Shown here: positions 22,385-32,748 of the stretch, one piece after another
Position numbering within the stretch: the first letter of the stretch is position 1
Layout of the letters: each line of letters starts with the position of its first letter
Assembly (NCBI GenBank): GCA_963575745.1
Contig: CAUYUJ010017922.1
Span: 51,001-115,000, forward strand
Length of the DNA: 64,000 nt
Source of the DNA: Prorocentrum cordatum
Lineage: Eukaryota; Sar; Dinophyceae; Prorocentrales; Prorocentraceae
Direction: 5' to 3'
Made by a program: the position numbers and the translations under genes
The notes under the pieces: model-generated
The model's database searches: none
What the model was told of the DNA's origin: nothing
What the model saw: only the letters and a program-made list of their open reading frames with translations

Positions 22385-22740
22385 AAGCTCAGAGGGAGCC
22401 GGTGGGAGCTGGAGGAAGCGAGTTTTCCAAGCTCATGTGGGGTCTTGGCGTTGCAGGGTGGCCGCGCCGCGGTGGAGCCGAGGCCAGCCGAGGCAGCGTC
22501 GCGGCGCGCTCGGTTTGCGAGCCTTGCTGCGCGCCGCGAGTACAGATGTTACTTGTACCTTCGGCTTGTCTGGGAGCCTTGCTTCGCGCCGTGTTTGGGA
22601 ACTGTGCTCGGCGCCGTGGGTAGAGACGTTGCTGCACTTTGCTTTGCGCCGCGTTGGGGAACTTTGTCTCGGCTGCCGACGGCAGCCGCCCCCAGGCCCG
22701 AGCCCCGCGCGGGGCCAGGGGAGACCTCCCTGAGCGGCCC
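22385..22740. repeat. Degenerate GC-rich minisatellite
   Basis: Words of the type GCTTTGCGCCGCG-TTGGGGAACTTTG recur about every 40-50 bp between 22500 and 22680. No gene supported. Confidence 0.45.
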
Positions 22741-22845
22741 CTCCTCCTCCTCCTCCTCCTCCTCTTCCTCCTCCTCCTCCCTCCTCCTCCTCCTCCTCCT
22801 CCTCCCTCCTCCTCCTCCTCCTCCTCCTCCTCCTCCTCCTCCTCC

Positions 22846-22875
<30 letters not shown>
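22741..22875. repeat. CTC microsatellite followed by GA repeat
   Basis: (CTC)n with C insertions, then (GA)n at 22850-22875. Confidence 0.95.
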
Positions 22876-22880
<5 letters not shown>

Positions 22881-23139
22881 GACGCCCAAAGTCTTACGAG
22901 AAAATCCATGCGGAAGCCTGTCGCCGTGCTCGGGCTCTGGGGGCCCTTACGGGGCTTCGCGGGACCGTCACACGACGGCACGGGGCGAGAGAAGCAGGCC
23001 CCGGGGAAGGTCGAGAGCGCATCCCAGCGGGGGCGTCGAGAGCGCATCCCGGGGGTGCGTCGAGGGAGGTGGTCCGACGTCGACGGGGAGTGCGCCCGCT
23101 GACATCGACGAGCACCACGCAGCATATGCACAGATCCTC

Positions 23140-23285
23140 GGAGGCCACCCCCTCCCTGGCGCGCTCCGCGCGCCAGGAGGAGGAGGAGGAGGAGGAGGAG
23201 GAGGAGGAGGAGGAGGAGGAGGAGGAGGAGGAGGGAGGAGGAGGAGGAGGCCACCCCCTCCCTGGCGCGCTCCGCGCGCCAGGGG
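23140..23285. repeat. GGA microsatellite bracketed by 36-bp direct repeats
   Basis: The word GGAGGCCACCCCCTCCCTGG, continuing CGCGCTCCGCGCGCCAG, occurs at about 23140-23176 and again at about 23247-23283. A pure GGA tract lies between. The pattern fits unequal exchange or repeat-mediated insertion. Confidence 0.8.
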
Positions 23286-23469
23286 CGGCGCTGGAGGCTC
23301 CGCCAGGAGGTCCCAGCGCGGATCCCAGAGATCGGCGCGGGCTCCCCGGGCCCACGCTGCACAAGAATCGCGCCGCCGGGGGTCGTGGGGGAGGGCCCCG
23401 GACACCGCGGGGCCGCTTCTGCTGCCAGCTCCGCTCTGCCGTTTGGGAGGCCCTAAAACGGCGCGAAGA
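23286..23469. other. GC-rich sequence, nothing recognised
   Basis: No gene or motif recognised. Confidence 0.3.
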
Positions 23470-23645
23470 TCGGGACAAAATCGGATCGGGATAACTCGAA
23501 ATCTCTGAGAACCGGCGGATTTGGAGGATGTATTGGGCGCCGCGGCCGCTCCAGAGCGTTCCGGAACGCTCTGAGAGCGCTCCGGAACGCTCTGGAGCGA
23601 TTTATCCCGATCCTAGCCCTGTTTTAGGCCCGTTCCGGCGCCGTG
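23470..23645 (+). repeat. Palindrome-rich dispersed repeat (copy 1)
   Basis: Contains AGAGCGTTCCGGAACGCTCT, a perfect 20-bp palindrome, followed by a second imperfect one (AGAGCGCTCCGGAACGCTCT). It is preceded by CGGATCGGGATAACTCGAAATC and GGCGGATTTGGAGGATGTAT. An inverted, diverged copy with the same order lies at 39025-39195. Confidence 0.8.
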
Positions 23646-23889
23646 TTTTTCTTTGGTTCCGTCGTTGTTTTCTGGCTTTGGTTTCGGCTCCGATCCCGGA
23701 GGAGTTTCTAGAAACAGTTTCTCTGTCTCCCATGTTCCAGAAAGTTTTTTTTGAAAACGACAGAATATTGCCCCCCCCTTTCCTGGGGCCCTTTTGCGGG
23801 GGAAATAAAGCGAGGAGGAGGAAGAAGGAAAAGAGGAGGAGGAGGAGGAGGAGGAGGAAGAATAATTACAAAAAATAGTCACTGCGTGA

Positions 23890-24284
23890 AGCTCCCCAGA
23901 TGCGCATCCACTAGCACGGACCTGTCCACCGTGAGCTTGTAGGCGCAATAGCTTTCGAATATAAACGAGCTTGAGTATTGACGGTCTGGGAGCGAATCTA
24001 ATTGTGAATGAGTTGGAGTGCGAATGAGTCTCAGTACTATGAGCGCGTCTGTGCGCATGAGCCTGGGGCCTCCTGAAACCTCCTAGGGTTTCCTGGGGCC
24101 TCCTGGAGCCTCTTGGAGCCTCCTGGGGCCTCTTGGGGCTTCCTGCGGCCTCCTGAAGCCTCCTGTTGCCTCGCGTGGCCTCCTGGGGCCTCCTGGAGCC
24201 TCCTGGAGCCCCCTGGGGCCTCCTGGGGAGGATTCGTGCCCCAGGAAAGGCCCAATATATAGGAACAGGCGTAAAACATGTCGG
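23890..24284. repeat. Dispersed complex repeat with CCTCCTGGGG minisatellite (copy 1)
   Basis: Order: GCATCCACTAGCACGGACCTGTCC, GAATATAAACG, GAATGAGTTGGAGTG, then (CCTCCTGGGGCCT)n at 24060-24225, then CCCAATATATAGGAACA..GTAAAACAT. The same order occurs at about 26290-26700 and 28175-28620. This copy is interrupted at 24295 by a retroposed mRNA. Confidence 0.8.
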
Positions 24285-24295
24285 ATTGGAGCCAC
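24285..24295. repeat. Target-site duplication, left copy
   Basis: ATTGGAGCCAC here matches ACTGGAGCCAC at 25481-25491 at 10 of 11 positions. The two flank the retroposed mRNA exactly at its poly(A) and SL ends. Confidence 0.8.
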
Positions 24296-24513
24296 TTTTT
24301 TTTTAAATGAGCATGAGCAGCCCGCGCAACGCGAGCCGATCCCGTTCGCCCCCTCCGCCGCTCCGCAGCGGCCGCGTCTTACTCCTGCGCGGCGTGCACG
24401 ACCAGGGCGTGCGCACGAGGGCGCCTCGCGGCGCCGCGCTGCCCCAGGAGCCCGATGGCGGAGGGGCCCCCTGGCGCCAGGCCCGCCCCTACCCGCGGGC
24501 CAGCCCGTAGGGC

Positions 24514-25377
24514 CTAGGCGGGGCGCCAGCGGACGGCCTCCAGCATGCGCCGAAGGTCGTCGCTCGCCTCGGGGCGCCAATCGGCCGCCCTCCGCAGGAC
24601 GCCGTCCGCCGAGGCGAACGCGTCCTCGAGGGCAGCCGCCGCCCCCGCCGCCGCGTCCGAGGCAGCAGCACCGCTGCCAGGCTCCGCCGCCGCCACCGTC
24701 GCGTCCGCCTGCCCCTTCGCCCCCGGGTCCCTCGCGAGTGCCAGCACCGTGCCCGCGGCCGCGCCGGCCGCGCCAGCGCCCTCCGCGTCCACGACCCACC
24801 GGCCCTCGCGCCCAGGGGCGTGTTCGGGCCTCCGCCTGCGCCTCCGCGGCCAGGCAGGGGCGGCAGCTCCTCCCACTCCAGCGGGATCCGCCGCCGCCGC
24901 ACCCGAGGCGGCCCGACGAACGTCGTCCGCCCACTCGTCATCGAGGTCGTCCATGTCGTCGTCGGCGGTGGCCGCCGCTGCAGCCGCAACAGCAGCTGCA
25001 CCAGCGGCAGCTCCAGCGACCGCCCCAGCGGGCACCACCTCCACGACCATGTTGTTCTCCTCCTGGGCGGCCGCGCGCCGCGCAGCACGGCGCTGGCGGC
25101 GGCGGCGGCGCTTCGCGGCTCGCGCCGCAGGGTCAGCCCCAGCAGCACCAGCTCGGTCAGGAGGATCAGGGCGAGCAGCACCAGCAGCAGCAGCGGGCGG
25201 CGGCGGCACGGCGCCCTCGGCCCCGCTGCCCACCCCGAAAAGGGTGGCCGACACAGCCGACCGCGCCACAGCCGCGACCGTGCGCCGCGGCGCACTCGCA
25301 GAGACGGCCCCGCGGACCGCCGCCTCAACCAGGAGGGCGGCGTCGCGGGCCGACCAAGCCCCTCTAGGCGCCGCCAT
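24514..25377 (-). CDS. Intronless Ala-rich protein of a retroposed gene, function unknown
   Basis: The ORF is 287 codons and starts at the first ATG after the two SL relics (25377). No stop or frameshift breaks it. Features: an Ala/Arg-rich N-terminal third; a strongly basic run at about residues 90-101 (KRRRRRQRRAAR); the word ENNMVVEVVP at 107-116; an Ala-rich linker; an acidic stretch DDDMDDLDDEWADD at 139-152; a second basic run at 178-183; and a C-terminal helix-like DDLRRMLEAVRW. No domain is recognised. The basic run could be a nuclear localisation or RNA-binding patch. Upstream, the frame also reads through the SL relics as two WLK repeats, so translation might begin earlier. Whether it is expressed is unknown. 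Strong GC3 bias matches an originally functional dinoflagellate gene. Confidence 0.6.
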   Translation of the reverse strand: MAAPRGAWSARDAALLVEAAVRGAVSASAPRRTVAAVARSAVSATLFGVGSGAEGAVPPPPAAAAGAARPDPPDRAGAAGADPAARAAKRRRRRQRRAARRAAAQEENNMVVEVVPAGAVAGAAAGAAAVAAAAAATADDDMDDLDDEWADDVRRAASGAAAADPAGVGGAAAPAWPRRRRRRPEHAPGREGRWVVDAEGAGAAGAAAGTVLALARDPGAKGQADATVAAAEPGSGAAASDAAAGAAAALEDAFASADGVLRRAADWRPEASDDLRRMLEAVRWRPA

Positions 25378-25428
25378 CCGCGCCACGGGCGAAGGGCCGC
25401 GCCGATAGGCTTTCGCCAGAGGCGGACC

Positions 25429-25453
25429 CTTGAGCCAGGACACGGGGCGACGG
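25429..25453 (-). other. Inner, older spliced-leader relic
   Basis: The minus strand reads CCGT-c-GCC, a short insertion, then TCCTGGCTCAAG. This keeps both ends of the SL with substitutions and about four extra bases. It lies directly downstream of the better-preserved relic, as expected if the first-inserted leader is now older. Confidence 0.6.
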
Positions 25454-25464
25454 CCGTGCGAACG

Positions 25465-25480
25465 CTTGAGCCAAAATGGG
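25465..25480 (-). other. Outer spliced-leader relic, 5' truncated
   Basis: CCATTTTGGCTCAAG on the minus strand equals the last 15 nt of the SL. The SL's 5' part is missing at the exact junction with the target-site duplication, consistent with incomplete reverse transcription. Confidence 0.85.
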
Positions 25481-25491
25481 ACTGGAGCCAC
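25481..25491. repeat. Target-site duplication, right copy
   Basis: ACTGGAGCCAC, the partner of 24285-24295. Beyond it the interrupted repeat resumes with GGGCAATCCATAGGAACAC, as in the uninterrupted copy at about 26615. Confidence 0.8.
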
Positions 25492-26275
25492 ACGATAAGG
25501 GCAATCCATAGGAACACAAGTAAAACACCAAGGACTGGCGCTCCAGAGGAGGCCCAGTCGATCGGAACCCACGTAAAGCATGCAGGATTGCACACACAGG
25601 AAAAGGACAAAATATGGAAACATTCGTAAAACACAACTGATGCGTGCTCCAGGGGGGGGTGGCCAAATCTACAGGAACCGACGCAAAACACATGGGATTA
25701 GAGCCACTCCTGGAGCATCCTGGAACCTCCTGAGGTCTCCTGGAGTTTCATGGGGCCTCCCGGAGCTTCTTCGGGCATCCTGTGGCCTCTTGAGCCTTCC
25801 TGTAACCTCCTGATGCCTCCTAGGACCTCCTGGGGCCTCCTCGAGCCTGCTGGAGCCTCTCGTGGCATTATATGGAGGATCCGTGCCCACGAGCCTAGCC
25901 AACAACACAGGCAAACCGATCGAGACATCCTCAAGATCTGGCCCCCCTTAGGGGCGAAAATTAGCGCCTCGCTCGAGACATTCTCAAAATCTGCTCCGAA
26001 TGCGGAGGATGTTGGGGCCAGAAACAGACAAGGCGCTCGAGACATTCCCGCCATTTTGGCGCGAACGGAGGAGTGAGATACCCCCTGGCGGTTCCCCCTT
26101 GGGAGTATTAAAACCCGCGCCTCGCTCGAGACATCCTCAGAATTTCCCCTTTCATTATCACCACCAAGATCATCATCATCAACAGCAGCAGCAACAGCAG
26201 CACAACATGACCTCACATAGCATAACAGCATGTCATCACATATCAGAACATCTCGTAGCATAATTATTCACTGCG
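25492..26275. repeat. Dispersed complex repeat, continuation
   Basis: Contains ATAGGAAC..GTAAAACA words, a CCTCCTGGGG minisatellite at 25700-25865, and two units of a GAGACATCCTCAAAATCTG repeat at about 25915-26145. A CAN-rich tail (ATCATC/CAGCAG) lies at 26155-26205. No gene. Confidence 0.7.
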
Positions 26276-27700
26276 TGGAGCTCCCCATATGTGCATCTAC
26301 TCGCATGGACCTGTCCGCCGTGAATGTCTAGGCGCAAGAGCTTTCGAATATTAACGGGCGTCAGTTGTGACGGTCTGGACATCAATCTAACTGCGAATGA
26401 ATTGGAGTGTGAATGAGCCTCAGTAGTACGAGCGCGTCTCTGTGCATGAGCCTGGGGCCTCCTGGGGCCTCCTGAAACCTACTGGGGCTTCCTGGGGTCT
26501 CCAGGAGCCTCTTGGGACCTCCTGGGACCTCCTAGGAAGGTTTCGTGCCCCAGGAGAGGCGCAATCTATAGCAACAGACGTACATAAAACATTGCGGATT
26601 AGAGCCACAGGAGAAGGGCAATCTATAGGAACACGCGTAAAACACCAAGGACTCGTGCCCCAGGAGAGGCCCAAAACATAGGAACATGAGTAAAACATTT
26701 AGGATTGTGTACACAGGAGAAGGACCATCTATAGAAACATACGTAGAACATCAAAGAATCGTGCTCCAGGTGAGGCCCAATCGATAGGAGCATACGTAAA
26801 ACACATGGGATTGGAGCCACTCCTGTTGCCTTCTGAGGCCTCCTGCTCCTGGGGCCTCTCGGGGCCTCCTGTTGCCTTCCGAGGCCTCCTGGCGCTTCCT
26901 GTTGCCTCCTGGGGCCTCCTGTGGTTTCCTGAGGCCTTCTGGAGCTTCCTGGGGCCTCCTGGAGCCTCTTGGGACATCCTGTGGCCTCTTGAGTTTTTCT
27001 GTGGCCTCCTGATGCCTCCTGGGACCTCATGTGGTCTCCTGGGGCCTCCTGGAGCCTGTTGGAGCCTCCTGTGGCATCCTGAGAAGAATCTGCGCCCACG
27101 AGCCTGGCCACCAAAACAAGCAAACCGATCGAGACATCCTCAAAATCTGGCCCACCTGGGGGGTGAAAATGAGCGCCTCGCTCGAGACATCCTCCAAATC
27201 TGCTCCGAAAGCGAAGGATGTTGAGCCCAGAAACAAGCAAACCGCCTGAGACATCCCCACAAAATGGCCGCGAACGAGCCCGTGCAACCACCCCTGGCGG
27301 CTCCCCTTAGGGCCACGAGCCTGGCCACGAAAACAAGCAAACCGATCGAGACATCCTCAAAATCTGGCCCACCTGGGGGGGAAAATGAGCGCCTCGCTCG
27401 AGACATCCTCCAAATCTGCTCCGAAAGCGAAGGATGTTGAGCCCAGAAATGACCAAACCGCCTGAGACATCCCCACAAAATTCCGCGAACGGGACCCCGT
27501 GAAATACCCCCCCGCCGCCCCCCTTAGAGTGCTGAGACGAGCGAATCGCCTGAGACATCCTCCAAATCTGCTCCGAAAACGAAACATGTTGGATCAGAAA
27601 ATGGCCAAACCGCCTGAGACATCCCCACAAAATTCCGCGAACGGGACCCCGTGAAATACCCCCCCGCCGCCCCCCTTAGATTGCTGAGACGAGCGAATCG
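26276..27700. repeat. Segmental duplication copy A (~1.4 kb, partner about 1886 bp downstream)
   Basis: Shares order and high identity with 28175-29400: GCATGGACCTGTCCGCCGTG, a CCTCCTGGGG minisatellite, four ATAGGAAC/GTAAAAC units, a second CCTCCTG minisatellite (26820-27075), then several ~165-bp units with GAGACATCCTC. It includes at 26598-26660 the uninterrupted version of the retrogene insertion site. Confidence 0.85.
27080..27700. repeat. Tandem ~110-170-bp units, GAGACATCCTC(C/A)AAATCTG
   Basis: Units contain CGAGACATCC, CTCCGAAAGCGAAGGATGTTG and CGCGAACG words. At least five units lie here. Others are at 25915-26145, 29035-29390 and 30465-30960. Frames are open on the minus strand but shift between units. 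Confidence 0.8.
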
Positions 27701-27870
27701 CCTGAGTCTGAGTGATGACTGAGTCTGAGTGATGAGAGAGCATGAGTGAGTCTGAGTGATGAGTGAATCTGAGTGGTGAGTCTGAGTGATGAGTGGTGTG
27801 TCTGAGTGAGGACTGAGTCTGAGTGATGAGTGAGTCTTGATGAGTGAGTCTGAGTGATGAGTGAGTGGGG
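27700..27870. repeat. GAGTCTGAGTGAT minisatellite
   Basis: Units of 12-14 bp, TGAGTCTGAGTGA. Related arrays lie at 29395-29495 and 29935-30470. Confidence 0.85.
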
Positions 27871-28172
27871 AATCAAAAACCCCATCTTTGGATATGGGGA
27901 ATCAAGAACCCCATCTTAGGATATGGGGAATAACTTACGTGTGTGTCTGAGTGATGGGTGTGGTGTTCTGTCCTGTTCTGTGTCCTTCCGGCGCGGTCCG
28001 CCAATAACAAGAACCCCATCTTTGGATATGGGGAATCAAAAACCCCATCTTTGGATATGGGGAATCAAGAACCCCATCTTAGGATATGGGGAATAACTTA
28101 CGTGTGTGTCTGAGTGATGGGTGTGGTGTTCTGTCCTGTTCTGTGTCCTTCCGGCGCGGTCCGCCAATAACA
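27866..28172. repeat. Hairpin repeat CCCCATCTTTGGATATGGGG and 'GTGTTCTGTCC' block
   Basis: CCCCAT...ATGGGG hairpins with an 8-nt loop recur at about 27882, 27912, 28014, 28043 and 28073. A GTGTGGTGTTCTGTCCTG, TGTCCTTCCGGCGCGGTCC block occurs after each cluster (27957, 28120, 29495). Variants lie at 29550 and 31285-31370. Confidence 0.8.
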
Positions 28173-28557
28173 AGAAGTGCATCTATTCGCATGGACCTGT
28201 CCGCCGTGAATGTCTAGGCGCAAGAGCTTTCGAATATACACGGGCTTCAGTTGTGACGGTCAGGACATAAATCTAACTGCGAATGAATTGGAGTGTGAAT
28301 GAGCCTCAGTAGTACAAGCGCGTCTTTGTGCATGAGCCTCGGGCCTCCTGGGGCCTCCTGAAACCTACTGGGGCTTCCTGGGGTCTCCAGGAGCCTCTTG
28401 GGGCCTCCTGGGACCTCCTAGGGAGGTTTCGTGCCCCAGGAGAGGCGCAATATATAGCAACAGACGTACATAAACCATTGCGGATTCGTGCCACAGGAGA
28501 AGGGCAATCTATAGGAACACGCGTCAACACACAAAGGACTCGTGCCCCAGGAGAGGC

Positions 28558-28591
<34 letters not shown>

Positions 28592-29400
28592 AACATTAGT
28601 AAAATATGTAGGATTGTGTACACTGGAGAAGGACAATCTATAGAAACATACGTAAAACATCAAAAGACTCGTGCTCCAGGTGAGGCCCAATCGATAGGAG
28701 CATACGTAAAACACATGGGATTGGAGCCACTCCTGTTGCCTTCTGAAGCCTCCTGCTCCTGGGGCCTCTCGGGGCCTCCTGTTGCCTTCCGAGGCCTCCT
28801 GGCGCTTCCTGTTGCCTCGTGGGGCCTCCTGTGGTTTCCTGAGGCCGTCCGGAGCTTCCTGGGGCCTCCTGGAGCCTCTTGGGACATCCTGTGGCCTCTT
28901 GAGTCTTTCTGTGGCCTCCTGATGCCTCCTGGGACCTCATGATGTCTCCTGGGGCCTCCTGGAGCCTGTTGGAGCCTCCTGTGGCATCCAGAGAAGAATA
29001 TGCGCCCACGAGCCTGGCCACCAAAACAAGCAAACCGATCGAGACATCCTCAAAATCTGGCCCACCTGGGGGGTGAAAATGAGCGCCTCGCTCGAGACAT
29101 CCTCCAAATCTGCTCCGAAAGCGAAGGATGCTGGCACAGAAAACAGGCAAACCGCTCGAGACATCCCCACAAAATTCCGCGAACGGGACCCCGTGAAATA
29201 CCCCCCCGCCGCCCCCCTTAGAGTGCTGAGACGAGCGAATCGCCTGAGACATCCTCCAAATCTGCTCCGAAAACGAAACATGTTGGATCAGAAAATGGCC
29301 AAACCGCCTGAGACATCCCCACAAAATTCCGCGAACGGGACCCCGTGAAATACCCCCCCGCCGCCCCCCTTAGATTGCTGAGACGAGCGAATCGCCTGAG
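28173..29400. repeat. Segmental duplication copy B
   Basis: Partner of 26276-27700. Differences include an expanded (TA)n at 28561-28589 where copy A reads CCCAAAACATAGG. Confidence 0.85.
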
Positions 29401-30465
29401 TCTGAGTGATGACTGAGTCTGAGTGATGAGAGAGCATGAGTGAGTCTGAGTGATGAGTGAATCTGAGTGGTGAGTCTGAGTGATGAGTGGTGGGTGTGGT
29501 GTTCTGTCCTGTTCTGTGTCCTTCCGGCGCGGTCCGCCAATAACAAGAACCCCATCTTTGGATATGGGGAATAAAACATAGCATAACATAACATGATGTA
29601 CCATATCGTAACATAACCTAACATGAGGAAGGGGAGGGAGGGTTGTGTGTGTGTGAGGAGATTGGCGCGGCCGTAGCAGTGAATATTCATTTCGTGGAGC
29701 TCCCCATCTGTGTATGTCATACTCCTGTCGCTTCTCGCTGACGAACTGAGTCTGTGAGGATCTGGGTGTGGGAGCGAGTTAGCGTGGACAACGGGCGCGA
29801 CACAACGACGACGGCGACAGCGACGACTTCAGCGACTGCAGATGGCATCCTCCAAGAGAGATGAGGGAAGTGAAAGAGCGAGGGGGCATTGGACCATCAA
29901 AAGGGAGAAGACTGAGTGAATGTGACCATGGGCTATCTGAGTGTGAGCGAGTCTGAATGTGAATGATTTGGGTACAATTGACTGTGAGTGTCAGGAAGTC
30001 TAAGTATGAAAGAGTTTGCGTACGAGTGGGTCTGAAAATGCGTAAGTCTGAGTACGAGCGAGTCTAAGTGAGAGTGGGTCTGCGTGTCGGTAAGCCTGGG
30101 TGTGAGTGGGTATCAGTATGGTTAAAAAGAGTACGAGTCTGAGTTTGTATGGGTCTGAGTACGAATGAGTCTGGTTACGAGTGAATTTGAGGGCGGTGGG
30201 ACTGAGCGTGAGTGATTATGAGTGCGAGTAAGTCTGAGCGTGCGTCTGAGTATGCGTATAATGAGCACGAAACTGAGTCTGATTGGGCCTGAGTACGAGC
30301 GAGTCTGACTACGAGTGGGTCTGAGGGTGGGTGGGTCTAAGTGTGAGTGAGTTTGAGTGTGCGCAAGTCTGGGTGTGAGTGAGTCTGAGGATGAGTTTGA
30401 TGAGTACGAGTTTGAGTATGAGTGAGTCTGAGCACGAGTAGGTTAGAGCACCAGTGAGTCTGGGA
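29401..30465. repeat. GAGTCTGAGTACGAGTG-type minisatellite region
   Basis: Short hairpin and GAGTCTG repeats to about 29570. 29570-29935 is mostly unique sequence. 29935-30465 is a degenerate 12-14 bp array (TCTGAGTACGAGTG). No gene is supported. Confidence 0.65.
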
Positions 30466-30961
30466 CATCCTCGCAATCTGGGCTCCTTGGGATGTGAAAA
30501 CCAGCGCCTCGCCCAAGGCATCCTCAGAATATGCTTTGAACGCAAACGGGTCTGGCACGCAAAACAAACAAACCGGCCGAGGCATCCTCGCAATGTGTGC
30601 CCCCAACGTTGCGAAAACCAGCGCCTCGCCCAAGACATCCTCAGAATCTGCTCCGAAAGCGGAGCATGTTGGAAACCCAAACATGCAATCCGTTCGAGAC
30701 ATCCCCGCAATCTGGGCGCGAACGGAGGAAAGAGATACCCCTTGGCGGCCCCATCCCTGAAGGCGAAAACCAGCGCCTCGCTCGAGACATCCTCAAAATC
30801 CGCTCCGAAAGCGGAGGATGCTGGGAACCAAAACAAGAGAACCGCTCGAGACATCCCCGCAATCTGGACGCGAACGGAGAAGTGAGATACCTTCTGGCGG
30901 CTGCCCCTTGGGGCTGCTGAAACCCGCGCCTCGCTCGAGACATCCTCAGAATCTGCTCCGC

Positions 30962-31007
<46 letters not shown>

Positions 31008-31240
31008 AGCATCAGCAGCAGCAGCAGCATCAGCATCAGCATCATCATCGTCATCGTCATCACCATCGTGACACAACTAACATAACAAACCATGCCATGA
31101 CAACACACAAATGTACATCATAGCAGCACAAACCATAACATAGCACAACACAGCATACCAAGCATATCTCTTCATACCATAGCATAATATAGCCTTGCAT
31201 AGCAGATCAGAACATAGCATAACATAACATGTTAAGGAAA
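30466..31240. repeat. GAGACATCCTC units, ATC/AGC microsatellite and CATAGCA-rich tail
   Basis: Four ~110-150-bp units end at 30960. They are followed by (ATC)n(AGC)n to about 31065 and a stretch rich in ACATAGCAT/CATAACA words, as also at 26205-26260 and 29575-29625. This order repeats, so it is a structured repeat. Confidence 0.75.
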
Positions 31241-32110
31241 AGGAGGAGGGAGGGGTGAAGGAGTCGGCGCGGTCGGTAATAACAAGAACCACATCCTTTT
31301 GATATTGCGAACAAGAAACCCCCTCCTCTGGATATGAGGAACAAGAGTCCCATCTGTTGGATGTGGGAAATACGATACCAGAATATGCCACGCCACAACA
31401 ACAGTATAAGGTAGCATAGCACAGTATACCATAACATATCATAACAACATTACATGAGGAAGAGGAGGAGAGAGGGGTGAAGGAGTCAGCGCGGTTGGAA
31501 TAACAACAAGAACCCCATCCTTTGGACTTGGTGAATGAAGATATCAAAAGCATGTTGATGGCGACAACAACGCAGAGTAGGAGAATCGGGAGCGAGAGCC
31601 CCAGCAAGATCATGAGCAGAAGAAGTTGCACGATCAGGACCAAGACCAAGACGGTGAAGCAGAGGAGAAGGATCCGCACGAGAGGGGGGAGCATGTTTAT
31701 GTCGGCAACAGCCCCGATGTTCTCCCACGATTGCGCCCGCAAAGTGGGAGACACGATGGAACACTTGGGGAACCTTTCTTGGGCGTCGCGTAGTGGGGGA
31801 GCGATAAACGGGGGCCAGCGAGGGCTGCAGAAAAGGGGCCCTTTTAGGGTCCCTGAAGGGGCCGTAAAGGGCCTAAAAGGAGCCTGTAAGGCCCGAAAAG
31901 TGTACCTTTCCTCCTTCCCATTCATTGCCATCTGCCACCAATTTGGCGACGCCCACATTGCGAGCAGGATTCTCCCGATCAGAGCCCTCTTAGGGGCCTT
32001 CACAGACGCAGGAAGGCAGGCAGGCGAGAGAGAACCAAAGAGAGCCAGAGGGAGGGCGGGAGAGAGGGCGGATGAGAAAGGAGAAGGGGGGGGTAAGAGA
32101 GGGATAGATG
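31241..32110. other. Hairpin-repeat variants, then unique sequence with an ambiguous open stretch
   Basis: 31285-31375 contains diverged CCCCATC-type hairpin units. At about 31590-31780 one + frame reads as highly charged, Gln/Asp/Glu/Lys-rich. The opposite strand reads as ~60 hydrophobic residues (RILLLCFTVLVLVLIVQLLL region). Neither has a start, splice or family support. 31830-31900 has short AAAGGGGCC inverted words. No gene called. Confidence 0.35.
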
Positions 32111-32114
32111 GAGG

Positions 32115-32748
32115 GAGGGAGGGAAAGGCGAGACAGAGGGAGAGAGAGAGACACAGACACACGCACACACACACACACAAGCACACACACACACACACAC
32201 GCGCGCACACACATACACATATCTATATATACACATATGTATATGTGTATATATAGACATATACATACATATACATATACATATATATACACACATACGT
32301 GTATATCGACATACAAGTACCAAAGATCAGGGACAGGGAAAGAGAGGTAGAGGGTGAGGAAGGGAGAAGGTGACAGAGAGCCGGAGGGGAGGAGGGAGGG
32401 AGAAGAAGAGGTACACAGAGAGAGAGAGGGAGTGAAAGTGAGAGAGAGAGAGAAAGAGTTGTTGGTAGAGAGGGGAGGGAGAGAGCGAGAGAGAGAAATT
32501 GAACACATGTATATATATATATGTAAATATAAAAATAGCTATATGTGTATACATATGTGTGTATGTGTATGTATGTGTGTATGATTGTATGTTTGTATGT
32601 GCGTACGTATGTATGTATAGATGTACGTATGTATGTATGCTTTCTATACATACATACATACATACATACATGCATACATACATACATACATACATGCATG
32701 CATACATACATACATACATACATGCATACATGCATGCATGCATGCATG

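Larger units (their letters stand above)
24296..25480 (-). mobile_element. Retroposed trans-spliced mRNA (SL relics, poly(A), TSD)
   Basis: Read on the minus strand, the insert begins at 25480 inside a 5'-truncated SL (CCATTTTGGCTCAAG) and passes a second, diverged SL. It carries one intronless ORF and a ~210-nt 3' region, and ends in a run of nine A. It is bounded by an 11-bp duplication with one mismatch. A related repeat copy without the insert at about 26590-26660 gives the empty site. This is a complete processed retrogene made by target-primed reverse transcription. Confidence 0.88.

Noticed and set aside
24307-24510. 67-codon + ORF (MSMSSPRNASRSRSPPP...) as an RS-protein exon
   Set aside because: It lies antisense in the 3' region of the retroposed mRNA, next to its poly(A). 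No splice context.
26048-26066. CCGCCATTTTGGCGCGAAC as another SL relic
   Set aside because: Only CCATTTTGGC matches. It is part of the local CCCCGCAATCTGGGCGCGAAC repeat unit seen in sister copies.
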